Below are positions 38,146 to 49,978 of a stretch of 64,000 nucleotides of DNA, one piece after another (positions within the stretch are counted from its first letter, which is position 1; each line of letters begins with the position of its first letter). The translations under genes were made by a program, and so were the position numbers. The stretch comes from Tetrahymena elliotti 4EA (taxonomy: Eukaryota; Ciliophora; Oligohymenophorea; Hymenostomatida; Tetrahymenidae): assembly GCA_000231825.2 (NCBI GenBank), contig JH720359.1, positions 149,676 through 213,675 on the forward strand, given 5' to 3'. The notes under the pieces were generated by a model. The model was not told the DNA's origin. It saw only the letters and a program-made list of their open reading frames with translations, and made no database searches.

Positions 38146-39325
38146 TTCAAATAAAAGATATTCTTTAATGTTAATTAAAAATGTGCATTAAAAAAAATTG
38201 TTTTATCTTAAATTTTATTGTAAATTAAAAAACTCAAAAACATGTTGATTTAATGAGAATAAATCCTTTTTTAGCATTTTGTTTTTAAAAAAATTCTTGA
38301 TCAAGTTTGATTGATAGCCTACAATGTAGGAAAATTTCATTTTTTAAAAAAGCTTTAATTTAAATATAAAAAGTTAGTATAATTTTTATTCATAAAAGAT
38401 CTAAGCAGCAAAAAATTTATTAAATTAAGCAAAGAACTAGCTAGTTTTGGGTTTTTTAGCAGAAAATGTAGATATGTTTTTATTTTTTCCTTTAAATTTT
38501 TGAAAAGGTTAATATAATTAAATAGGAAAATTAAATAAAAAATACCTTGTTTTAAAAATTTAACTTATTAATTTTTCCCGCAAAACATTTAAAAGCAAAA
38601 AATTTGAATGAAGAATGAGTTTGGTATTGAAAAAATAATTGAAAGAAGAGGAATAGAGGTATGTTAAATTGACATAACCTTATTAATTATTTCTTCTAAG
38701 ATTTAAATATCATTATTTTCTAAATTATCCATTACCATAGTTTTTTATATTTTTTGTGTTTGAATTGGTTAAAAAAGTTTGCCAACTTCATTCAAAAAAG
38801 AAAAAATTGTAATATATAAAGTAAAGTAATTTTAAATATAAAAAAAAGTTTAAGATGATAAGTAAGAGAAAGAGAGAAATTTGTGAAATAAAAAAATGAT
38901 TCAAAAAATAAGATTTGGAAGTATAATTAAAAATAGTGTATTATATAGTTTGATAGATTTAAATATATTTTACTATAATTACTATTATTATTCTCAATTT
39001 ATTATTCAATTTTATCTATAAAAATCTTTCTTATCCTATTAATATTTTAAATATATCATTGTAGAATAACTACAATTGCTTTAGAGCAAATAAATACACT
39101 CAATACAACTATTAGATTGTCTGCTTATTTCTATTAGCCCCTCTGCCAAAATTCAAAGATCTTTTTAGAAAGATTTAAAATATAAACAGAATTAAAAAGA
39201 CGTTCACAATACACGCTTGAAACAATCAAGCTGCAAATGAACTATAAGTCATAGATTATAAATGAAATGGTAGAAATTTTGTGTTAGTTAGTATTTAATA
39301 ACTAAATGTTAATTTTGTAAACTCC
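38146..39325. other. convergent intergenic region
   Basis: Between the 3' ends of the RING gene (+) and the Dhh1/DDX6 gene (-). A hairpin ATTGTAG/CTACAAT with a 5-nt loop lies at 39058-39076, in the probable 3' region of the helicase gene. A tiny frame MKNEFGIEKIIERRGIE near 38614 followed by a possible donor is noted but not supported. Confidence 0.45.
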
Positions 39326-41284
39326 TCAATATAAATTTCTGTCAATTTCTTTGGGAATTGGAAGCATTTGAATATCAAGTTCATGTTCAATCTTGATGAG
39401 ATTATCCTTATCTTCGTCAGTAATGAAGTTGATGGCCAAACCTAAGTGACCAAATCTTCCTGAACGACCGATTCTATGGAGGTAAGTTTCAGAATTCTTA
39501 GGGAAATCGAAATTAATAACGACATTAACAGTTTAAACATCAATACCTCTAGTGAAAAGATCGGAGGATACCAAAAATCTACCTTATCCTTAAGTAAAGT
39601 TATGAAATACTTTATTACGGTGTGTTTATTCCATTTTTGCATGGATGTAGAAACAACTATAACCTTATTCAATAATTTTATTTGCAAGCAACTCAACTCT
39701 CTTGGTGCTGTTACAAAAGATAATAGCTTGATTGATTTAAAGCTTTATTTATAAAAAAAGGTATTTTAATTTTTATTTGAAATTCCCTAAATCTTAGCTT
39801 ATATTTAAACATATCATGAAAGAAACATTTATTTACCTTAGCAGCAAGGTGATTCAAACATTGAACCTTGAGCTTTTCTTCTAAGTAAGCATAATATTAA
39901 GTAACACCTTTTAATGTAAGTTCATCCATCATATTTACAGTTTTGCAATCAGGCATATGCTTATCTTTGAATTCTTTAACTGAAATAGGGAAAGTAGCAG
40001 AAAAGAGCATAATTTATCTATCTTTTTTTAAAAAATCCAAAATTTCTTCAATAATAACCATAAAATCTTAAGATAAGAGCTTATCTGCTTCATCCAAAGC
40101 AATTATTTAACATGAGGATAAGTTAGCAATTTTTTTCTTGGCAAGATCGAGAATTCTACCAGGAGTGGCTATTTGATAAAAATTATTTTAGAATAATTAA
40201 AACGGGAGTAATTAATTGGTTGATTTATTCATAATATTAATTGACTTTTTATTTGTTTTTTGAAACAAGTAAATGCTTATCAATTTAAAGTTAATCTTTT
40301 ATTAATGCTTATTAATTTCAAGTAAATCCTGCTATCTTTTGATTTAAAATTTATGCTAATTATTTAATTAAAGTTGAATTTTTCTTTTTTCTTGTTATCG
40401 ATAATAAAAGGTCAATTAATTATTTAATTGAATTGCTTATTTGTTTGAAAGGAATCTATTTTTGTTTACCTACAATGACATGGACAGGAGATTCCTAATT
40501 TTATAATCTTAAGACATCTTCTTTAAATGAAGTACCACCAGTAGATACCATAACATTGACATGTAAATATTTGCCTAAATCTTTTACTACAGAACTAACT
40601 TAAAGTGCCAATTCTCTTGTAGGTACAAGGATAAGAGCTTGAATAAAATTCTTATCAGTATCTAATTATTCTAAAATAGGAATAACAAAGGATGCAGTTT
40701 TTCCTGTACCATTTTTGGCTCTTGCTATAATGCTGCTACCTATTATTTATTATATAAATCATACATTAAAATTTTAGAATCAAAAATTATAACTTTTGTT
40801 ATATATATATTTTCAAAAATAAAGTATATTTTATTACAATGCGTCTATAAATTTAAGACATAAAAAATTATCAAAAAAATAATATTTTTACCAGCAATAG
40901 TTAAGGGAATGGTTTCTTCTTGGACTGGAGAGGGTTTATCCCAACCTTTTTCAACTATACCTTTCAATAAATCAATTTTAAGACCATAGTCTTCAAAATC
41001 TGTTCCTTTAGTAGCAGTAACATCCTATTTAGATAAAATATTAAATTGTTGAAAATCTAAGAAACTTAATTAAATTAGTGAAATTAAAAGAAATAACATC
41101 ATATCCATTGAATCTATGTTCATAAATTCATCTTATTTATTTTATTTCTTTACACTTTCTTTAAGAAATTCAAACTCATCTTATATTTCTATTTAAATTT
41201 TTGTAAAATATTTACTGTGGTCTTAGGTCTATTATCAGGAGCAGGTTTATTGACTTTACTTTTCCAGTCATCCTTTGTTTGGCT
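39326..41284 (-). CDS. DHH1: DEAD-box RNA helicase Dhh1/DDX6
   Basis: ATP-dependent RNA helicase of mRNA decapping, translational repression and P-bodies. The conserved order is complete: [40 protein letters not shown]-motif [10 protein letters not shown], Walker [127 protein letters not shown]. It ends EIDRNLY at TGA 39326-39328. At least four introns, one of about 300 nt near 40170-40470. The first exon is not resolved: the frame of DDWKSK meets a TGA a few codons upstream, so a short 5' exon with the ATG must lie beyond, possibly near 41300-41330. Confidence 0.93.
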
Positions 41285-43199
41285 ATTTATTCAACAAAAA
41301 ATGGTTTATTATTCAACTATTTAGTTATGGCATGCATAGCCAACAAAATTTAAATAATATTTTTAAAAATTTGCTGACTATCAACTAATAAATTGCAATT
41401 AAAAATTTTCATTTTCATTTATTTTTTGAAATTTAATTTTAGCTTAAAAGAAATGAAGAGAATTTCCATAATATTTCTTAAATCTAATTACGCTTGATTT
41501 TAATTAGAGTTTTATTATTAATTAGTATCCATTTATATTTCTTTATTGTTTAGTTGTGTTTTGTTTTGTTTGTTTGAATGGCTTTCTATTTGTTTTTAAG
41601 ATTTAGAGTTCTAGGAGATCTCTTATTTATTCGCTTTTTTAAAAGAATTTTTTTATTCGAATTTATTTATTTGTTTATTTTTGAAAAATTTAATTAAATT
41701 ACAATTTGTACGATATGTATCAATATTTTTTATTTGATTTATTGTTATTATTCATTTATTAATTTTCCTTATTTTTTCTCATCTCCTTCTAATTAGACTT
41801 AGTCTTTCTCCTTCTATTCTCTCATCTAGAGAATCAGTATCATATACTCTTATCTGTATTTTCTTTCCTCTCATAAATGAAGATGGAATCCTTTTTATCA
41901 TTTAAAAGCATGCACTTATTCATACAGTAAATAACATATTATTATTTAATGGTGAATGAATAAGAAACAAATTTCATCTGTTCAAATTTATAATAATACT
42001 TAAAATCATTTTATATAATTATTATTAACTGCTCTTAAATATGCCCAAGTGTACTAATTTTTTGTCAAGTACTTTAAAAGTTTCGATAAAAACAATAGAC
42101 ACAATAAAATTTCTAATTTATTATAAATATCTAACTACTTTTGTTATACTTCTTCCATTTACCATTTTAAAACAATATGAAATAATTTATTCAACCAAAA
42201 TCATTTAAATTAATTGATAATTTTTTTATAAAATAAATTTATTAAAAAAACTCTGTAAAATAAGATTGAGTAATATTTATAATAAGAAAAGAAACATATG
42301 TTAAATAAAAAAATTTTATTAGAATTTGTCAAGAGAAACTAATTAATTAAATATACTTTATCCACCTCGAAATGCTAAAGTAAATTAAAGACTAAAAAAA
42401 TAATATTACAGATAAACAAATGAAAAGCCACTCACTGTTTATCTGAGATCTTTAATTAAGTAGGACTTATTCAAAAATTTTAATTCAAAAAATTACAAAA
42501 TTTTATAAATTAAAATTATTTAATCTAAAGAAATATTTTAAATATTACGAAGGCTTCTAATATAAAATATAAGAAAAATGTATTAATTTATTTTAACAAA
42601 AACAAAATGAAAGAAAAAAATAATTAAATATTTAAAAATTAAAAGAAAATATATTTAATATATAATTTCAATACTTTACACTATCAGTTATCATAAAACA
42701 TAACATGAAAATAAATTATTCATTGAATTAATTAATAAATGAATAAATGAATGAAAAATAAATTGGATAAGTTTTGAAGATGTTTAAGATACAAAAATTA
42801 GAATGGGAATGAATACAAAAAAATTAATTAATGAATGAATGAAAGAAAGTAGTAAACAAAATGGAGGAAAACAATGAAAAAAAAAAGAAAAATGAATTAA
42901 TGTGTTTGTTTATTTGCTTGTTAGCTTATTAGGAATAAATGAAAGAAATTGAAGAAGAGATAAAGAAATGAATGGATTGAAGAATTGAAAAACTATTAAT
43001 ATAAGAGCATGTAGAGAGGATAAAAAGAAAAGGATAAGAATTAATTAAAATAATAGAGGGATGAAAGAAATTTAGCTTAAGGGCAATTTAAAATTAGGTT
43101 GGGAAAATTAGTATTAGGTGTTAATACAGTGAAAAGCAAAAGATATATTTGATTAAAAGTGAAATTAATACAAAGAAACAATATAAAATAAAATTAGAA
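41285..43199. other. divergent intergenic region, about 1.9 kb
   Basis: Holds the 5' regions of the helicase (-) and RPS0 (+). About 41480-41900 is pyrimidine-rich on +, hence purine-rich on the helicase coding strand; 42720-43050 is purine-rich on + with GAAT/AAATG repeats (gaatgaatgaaa), leading into RPS0. No gene seen apart from the unresolved helicase 5' exon. Confidence 0.5.
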
Positions 43200-45273
43200 A
43201 TGGCCACCCAAAGAAAACAAGACGATATCAAGAGACTTTTGGCTTCCAACGTATTAAAGCATTAAAATAATTGAAAATCTATTACAAAAAATAGACTAAT
43301 TTTTTGGGAAACCTCCTCATTAGCATCCATTTTTGTGTGCGAGGATTAATCTTTCTTCCCAATAACTAAATATTTGCAGAGTTAAATTTAATATATTCAT
43401 TTTCATAATTTGTTGTTAATGATATAAAATATAGTGCCACCAAGCCACCACTAACCTCAACAACCAAATGAAGAGATACATCTCTCACAAGGGTGTCAAC
43501 GGTATTCACTACATCAATGTTGAAGAAACCTGGTAAAAGATTAAGCTCGCTGCTAGACTTATTGCCGCCGTTCCTCACCCCGAAGATGTTATGGTAAGAA
43601 TCTAAATATCTTTTAAATGATAATTTTCTTAAGAAGCAAAGATCACAGTTATTTTAAGTATTAACTCTCACCATATAACATTTACTATTGCATAATTAAT
43701 GCAATAGTGAGTTTCTACAAAAATTACAGCCTATAGTTTACTTTTATGCACTCAAAAATTATTGAAAGACTTAATACAGATTGTATTTTGGGCATGTAAA
43801 ATTAATGCTAAAAAATAAAAGGGTAGAAATCAATAAAAGCAAAATCTCGAAGCACAAAATAGTAGTCAATAGTAAAATTAAGGATAGAAGCAGTTAAAAA
43901 TAAGTAGCAATTCAAAATAAAATTGAGTAGAATTGTATTCCTTTAATATTTAAATGCAGCAACAACAAGAGCATCAACAATCAGCAGCAATAAAAGCCTC
44001 ATATAATCTACTTGTATATTTGCTGTGAGGATAATTTTATAAAAGTAAAAATTAGATATTTTGATCGATCGATAGTAAGTTGAGCTCTGAAAAAATTGAA
44101 AAAATAATAAATACATTTATTGTTCAATTTCCTTTATTAGATTAAATTATAGAGATGTAAATTTATGGGGATTCATTAAAATTAATGAATGAGGGAAATT
44201 GACTGCCATTCATTAATTTGTCTATAAAAACAATCATTCATTCATACAAGTTAAATCTTTTGAAATCGATCAGGCATTTACGACTAAAAGACAAACAAGC
44301 TTTGCAAAAATATAATAATCACTTAATTTGCTTCACATTATCTGCTTGTTGCTGCATTTAAATATTAGGGAATAGTTTAATCAATCAATTAAGGAAATAA
44401 AATAAATATCTAACTAATAACCAAAATTAATAATGCCCTTCTTCGTGTATTCCTAAACAAACCTAAAAGCGATTGATTATTTGGACTTAATTTAATTGGA
44501 TAAAAAAATTTCTATCTTGTCTGCCAATAAATATAAAATAGTGGATAGTTAATATGGAGAGGAGAGTTGATTACTTAAAATAAGCTAAATTTAGAAATAA
44601 GAAATGTTAATTTCATAAATTTAAATTAACTAACTAAATAATTATTTGAGCATATGTATTTTAATACTGACTAAAATTTATTTTAATAATTTAGGTTGTT
44701 TGCTCTAGAATTTACGGTCAAAGAGCCGCCATCAAGTTCGCTGGTTACACTCACTGCAAGTCTACCTCTTCCTCCAGATGGACCCCCGGTACCTTGACCA
44801 ATTACTAGACCTTAAAATACGAAGAACCCAGAGTCATCATCGTCACCGATCCCAGATCTGACTTCTAAGCCATTAAGGAAGCTTCTTACGTCAACATTCC
44901 CGTTATTGCTTTGTGCGACTCTGACTCTCCTCTCCACTACGTCGATGTTGTCATTCCTTGCAACAACAGATCCACTGAATCTATCTCTATGATTTACTGG
45001 ATGATCGCCAGAGAAGTTAGAATCCTCAGAGGTGAACTCTCCAAGGACGAAGAATGGGATGTTATGGTTGATCTTTTCTACCACAAGACCCTCCCCACTG
45101 CTGAACAAAAGGAAGCTGAAGAAGAAGAAGGTGCTGAAGCCACTGAAGAAAAGGTCGCTGAAGTTAAGGAAGGTGAAGCTGAACAAAGTAATACATTTTT
45201 TGATTTTTAATAAATTAGAAAAAATTAAAATATTCTTATTAAAAAAATAGATACTGAAAACAAAAACTGGTGA
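43200..45273 (+). CDS. RPSA: 40S ribosomal protein SA / RPS0 (uS2)
   Basis: uS2 of the small ribosomal subunit, needed for late 40S maturation. Four exons: 43200-43250, 43435-43593, 44695-45187 and a 23-nt terminal exon 45251-45273, giving 241 residues. Family matches include [93 protein letters not shown] and [16 protein letters not shown]. The tail is Glu-rich and ends NTENKNW. Codon use is biased to C-ending codons (ATC, AAG, CTC, TCC), as expected of a highly expressed ciliate gene and unlike its neighbours. Intron 2 is unusually long (1,101 nt) and carries an inverted repeat. Confidence 0.95.
43684..43708. repeat. Perfect 10-bp hairpin in RPS0 intron 2
   Basis: ACTATTGCAT and ATGCAATAGT pair perfectly around the 5-nt loop AATTA. 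It lies 90 nt inside the long second intron of RPS0. No C/D or H/ACA snoRNA boxes were recognised around it. Confidence 0.7.
43936..44374. repeat. Inverted repeat pair in RPS0 intron 2, MITE-like
   Basis: TAATATTTAAATGCAGCAAC (with AA following) at about 43944-43965 is exactly repeated in inverse orientation at about 44346-44367 (TTGTTGCTGCATTTAAATAT, then TA). Pairing continues outward with TATTCC on both sides, allowing one indel, so each arm is about 28-30 nt. The enclosed sequence is about 380 nt, with no open frame of note. It may be a small non-autonomous element, or a long stem that brings the distant splice sites together. No clear target-site duplication was seen. Confidence 0.6.
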
Positions 45274-47244
45274 TTACCATGATACTAAGTTGAATTCTAA
45301 ATTCAAAATATATTAAATAAATTAAACGTGTAATTTTTAATTCTACCTAATGTCTTATATACCATGTATTTTTTCTATTTAAATTTAACCAACCAAAACT
45401 CACACTCGATCGTTCCGAATAAATAATTTTCTTTTTCTTAAAATAGAACAAGTAAGCAAACAAACAACGTATGAACAGTATTTGTGTTTAAATTATTTTC
45501 TAAACTTATTCAATAAAAACAATTAACTAAAAAAAACAAATTAACAAATCAAATGCTGAAAGGCCTAGCTTATTTATTCAAAAATAAAATACAATTTTTT
45601 GTATGAAAATACTTATTTTATATTACTTACCATTTAGATCTTTCAGATAATTAATTCTTTAAAATACTAAAGAAAATTTTAGATCCTTCTAAAAGTAATT
45701 AATTTATTCCTTTTAAAAATCTTCCCTTAAAAAAAGCAATTTCAATCATTTATTTTAATAAAAGCATTATTTTATTCAAGGTTTTGGAAATTTTTTAATT
45801 TGATTGCATCAATATAAAGTCTTTAAATTGGACAAATATTTTAATTTAAATATTTCACAATTCTAAATGTTAGCTAAATAGATATATTAACACTTTAATG
45901 AAATCAATACTTAAGCATTAAGTATCTTAGTTAGGCTAAGAAGATAATGCAAAATATTAGATAAAAATTTGAAGTTAGAATAATTTTTTACCAAACTATG
46001 AGATTCTAGATATTGAGGCTATTAGCTTAAACTTATAATTAAAAAATTTTAGTTATTGAATATTTAACATTTTTATTTGAGAGGATTGGAGTATTATTCA
46101 AATAAAAAATTTGTTTATATTTTGAGGTCAAATATAAAAATTATTTTAAATGTTATTCAAGTAGCAAGAACATATTATTTAAAATTTTTATATTTTTACC
46201 AAATGCATCAAAGGTAATTTAAAATAAATTAATCTTCTTTTCAAGAGAATAAACTATTTTTTTGTGATTTCATATTTTGAGAAATATCTTTTGAATTACA
46301 TATTTAAAACCTTAGAAATAGAAAGTTTTTCATTATAGAGATTATGTATATATTAAGATAAAAGAAATTATTTGTTTTATTTCAAATAAAAATAATGATC
46401 ATTTAATAACTTCTTCTTTTCAGAAATTTTAGAAGACATATTATTTCTTTTACAAAAAGAAATTTAAGCTCAAAACGCTGGTTAGAAAAGTATTTTTAAA
46501 AAAATAACTGATTGCTACTAATTTTTAAAAAAATCTAAAATATAAACAATAAGTTCTTTTCTAATTTAAAATTTCAAATCTTGTGTGTAATAGATAGGAA
46601 ACTTCAAGAAAAAAATTTATTTTTCAAAATTTTGTATTTGAGCTTAAAAACAGTAAATAAAATTTGGTAAATGAAAATATTTTTAATAGTCTTTTTTTAA
46701 TTTATCTAGTAAAAAAGCCATCGTTTCTGCATTTATTGTTTATTTATTTAGTTTACTTTTATTCTATTATTATTTTTATGGTTTTTTGCATATTTTCTTA
46801 TCAATTATTTTTTTTATTGGACCTTATTTATTTTTAAGACCATAATTTTGTTGGTTATTCTTTTTTAGTAAAAAATTTTATATTGAGAATTAATATTTTA
46901 ATTAGATTCTTTGGACCATACTTAAGTAATTCGTTTCACTTTAGAATTTATTTTAAAAATATAGATAGGAAAAATCAAGAAGTAAAAAAATTTATCTATT
47001 TTAAGATTCATCAGAAAAAATCCCAAAAGATATAAGATAAATAAATGTAGATAAGTATTATTATTATTGAGCACTTTTTGTTGTTACTTGATAATCAGTT
47101 TTTAGTTTAAATAATGTTTGTTATCAGAATCGAAATTATTTACCTACCTAATTGTTGTTTAAAAAATTTTTGATATATAAACAAGATTTTTGTAAATAAA
47201 AAAATAAATAAAATTACTAATTATTAAGGTTATAAAAAATAATA
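45274..47244. other. intergenic, about 2 kb, no gene seen
   Basis: Spacer between RPS0 and the TMEM43-like gene, both on +. Highly AT-rich with no recognisable gene. A small GC-richer patch (CACTCGATCGTTCCG) lies at about 45401-45417 in the likely 3' region of RPS0. Confidence 0.45.
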
Positions 47245-49065
47245 ATGTAAAGATATTTAGCAGCTGCTGCTGTATTTCCTAGTTTATACTTGACTTTGAA
47301 TGCTAGCAAAGAGTAAACTACAGTCTATGCTAAATCTAAAAGTTCTGGTGGAAAATCCTCATTTTCAAGTGGCAAGTCCTTATTTTCAAGTGGCAAGAGT
47401 TCTTCATCAAAATCATCTTCTTCCTCGAGCTCTTCTTCCAAGTCATCATCTAAAGAAGGAAAATCTTTAAGCTAAAAAAGTATATTTAGTAGTAGCTCAA
47501 TTGCTAAAAAACCTTATTCTAAAAGAAATGGTAATCAAATGCATGTAAATAAGAGGAGATATGTTAAAGATTAAAAGTCTTCAAAAGATGTATCTATTTT
47601 GGGTTTGATAGGGTTGCTAGGAGCTGTATCAGTTTATTTCTATAGATATGAAAAGATAAGATATGGTATTCGACATATTAAAAGTGCCTTCGATGCTTGT
47701 TAAACTACTAATTTATCACGCTTCAATAGTAATCTCTAAGGCAAGTTAATATATGGCCATGGACCTTTAAAAATTCATTCATGGTAAAATAAAGTTTTAG
47801 TTGATCCTTTATTTGGTGTTGAGGCATCATCAAATGAAACTTTAAAATTACACCGTAAAGTAGAAGTTTTCTTGGAGGATGAAAAAGAAGAAAGAAATGG
47901 ATGGAAAGAATCAAACTACTATAAGACGTTTCGTAGCTAAGAATTTCATCCATGTATGAAAGATGGTTATATATTGCCAGAGAAAGTTGAAGTTGGTGAA
48001 TATGAATTGAGTAATAAGTAATTACTTTAATTGGGTGAAAATAATTAAAAATAAATGAGATTAGATACTGAATCAATTGATGATTACTATTCTGATCTGT
48101 AATATTTTGAAGATGGTCCTAAGAATAAATCAAACTCAGATTAAGTTGAAGAAAAAAAAAATCAAACAGCATTAATTGATAGAGAAGAAGTTAAAAATGC
48201 TTTTAGAACTATCTATAGACTCTCAAAAGAAATACCAGAAGAAGAATATTATGACTTATATAAGAACCATCCATTTACATATGCAATTAAGAATAACAAA
48301 GATATTACTTTTGAAGATGATTATATTTATATCTCAAATAATATTTAACAACCAGAAGAAGGCGATTTGCGTATTTCATTCCATGAGTTGAAAACCTTCT
48401 TAGATGCTACAATCATTGCTCAATAGGAAGGAAGGAGCTTTACTGATCATGAAATTGAATAATTCAAGAATATTGATCTAAGTCTAAGGTTTTATGTTAA
48501 TGGAAAAGAGCAAAACATTGCATTCAATGTTATTAACCTCATTAAAGATGGTAAGGTAGATTTAAAAGATATGGTTAAAGAGTATATGGCTTAGACTAAA
48601 AAAAATGCTCGTTAAATTTCTTATTTCCTTGCACTCATAATCTACCTTATCTATGTTGCAATATTTGATACTGTTGGATAAATGATGAATCCTTTTAATT
48701 GGTTTGGAAAAAGAGCTTAAGAGAGAAGATAATAAAACAGATAAAACGTTGTTTAAAAGAGAGGTAATGCATATGTTTTTAGCAAAAATAATAATGCCTC
48801 TTTCTTAAGCTGCTTGTTTGCTACTCCATTTGCTGCACTCCACGTTGGTTCTATTTCTATTGCAGCATTTGCAAGAATGTATGTAGGCATTTTAGGAGGT
48901 GGAGCAGTTGCAGGATATCTTTTATACAGTTTGTATCAGGATTAAAAAGATGATTATTAATTGATTAACTCTTTCTCAGAAGACGAAGAAATGGTTCTTG
49001 ATATTGATGAACATGAACAAGAAGTCCTAACAATGCTCGATAATTCAGAAATTGAAGAAAAATGA
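47245..49065 (+). CDS. TMEM43 (LUMA)-like membrane protein
   Basis: Single exon of 606 residues. TMEM43 is a multi-span membrane protein of the ER and inner nuclear envelope. The family core is visible: GKLIYGHGPLKIHSW, LVDPLFGVEASS, LKLHRKVEVFLEDE, then EEGDLRISFHELKTFLDATI and IIAQQEGRSFT. C-terminal hydrophobic spans are ISYFLALIIYLIYVAIFD and ATPFAALHVGSISIAAF with RMYVGILGGGAVAGYLLYSL. It is longer than the animal protein (about 400 residues). Added parts are a signal-like N-terminus MQRYLAAAAVFPSLYLTL, a Ser/Lys-rich stretch of about 60 residues, a span near 47590 (VSILGLIGLLGAVSVYFY), acidic inserts, and an acidic tail. A direct repeat (TTTTCAAGTGGCAAG, twice) lies in the Ser-rich part. 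Identity rests on two conserved blocks, so fairly sure. Confidence 0.8.
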
Positions 49066-49978
49066 ATTTTATTTTATTTTAACTGAATTGAATTCATTAT
49101 TTCTTCATCAAAACAAAAAATACAATTTTATTTATTAGGGATATTAAATGGTTAACCATTTTATTTATGTGCAATTTTTTTTTTTTTGATTTATTAATTT
49201 GTTTTGCAAAAAATACTTTTGCTATCCTTTTATGATCACATCTTTTAAAAGTGTATATTTTTAACACATAATAACTTTATAAATAATGTTCACTAATCAT
49301 AAAAATGGGTTTATCAAGGTGAAATAAAATTATATAAACTTAATGTAAAATATCATAAAAATGGGTTTATCAAGGTGAAATAAAATTATATAAACTTAAT
49401 GTAAAATATTTTATCATCAAAAACTTTTGAGTTTTGTGTTTAATTTTGAAATTTATTTCTTCAAGTTATCAATAGATTTTGGGCATTTACTATTTATCTG
49501 TTTAATTTAGTCAACTTATAATCAAAATAAAATAGCTTGATAGTTCACTTTTAAATAATGCCTACTTACTTTCAAAATTAAAAATGAATAAATGAAATAA
49601 AATAATTTCAAATTTTTAGATTTTTATTTTTACTTTTATTTTCATTTTATTTTGATGAATTATCATCTATTGAAAAAATTTGATTGAAATGTGTTTTTTA
49701 TTGATATAGCAAATATTATAACATATAAATTTTGTTTCGCTCCACAAATTTGTTAATAATAATCATAGTTAATTTTTATTGGATTAATTGTTTTTTTTGA
49801 AAATTTTACTTGAAATTTTGAAAAAATAACTCGTAATTTAAAAATTCAATAATATCCAAAAATCTTTAAACAATCTAATTAAAATTAGCAAGTTTACTAA
49901 ATAGGGATGATGAACTAAAGTAAACAACTATCTCAATCAAATATATCAATTAAAAGTTAAGATTAAGAAAAATAATAA
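49066..49978. other. intergenic with a 56-bp tandem duplication
   Basis: AT-rich spacer between the TMEM43-like and coiled-coil genes. Apart from the tandem duplication listed separately, nothing was recognised. Confidence 0.5.
49296..49407 (+). repeat. Exact 56-bp tandem duplication
   Basis: The unit beginning ATCATAAAAATGGGTTTATC at 49296 is followed immediately at 49352 by an identical copy, period 56, with no mismatch seen. Perfect identity in otherwise drifting spacer points to a recent duplication or an assembly artefact. Confidence 0.9.

Noticed and set aside
38607..38760. Possible tiny two-exon gene beginning MKNEFGIEKIIERR
   Set aside because: Only 17 codons before a putative donor, and the following segment has no coding character.
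44812..45186. Minus-strand 124-codon Phe/Ser-rich frame
   Set aside because: Exact antisense of the RPS0 third exon, which has clear family homology and codon bias.
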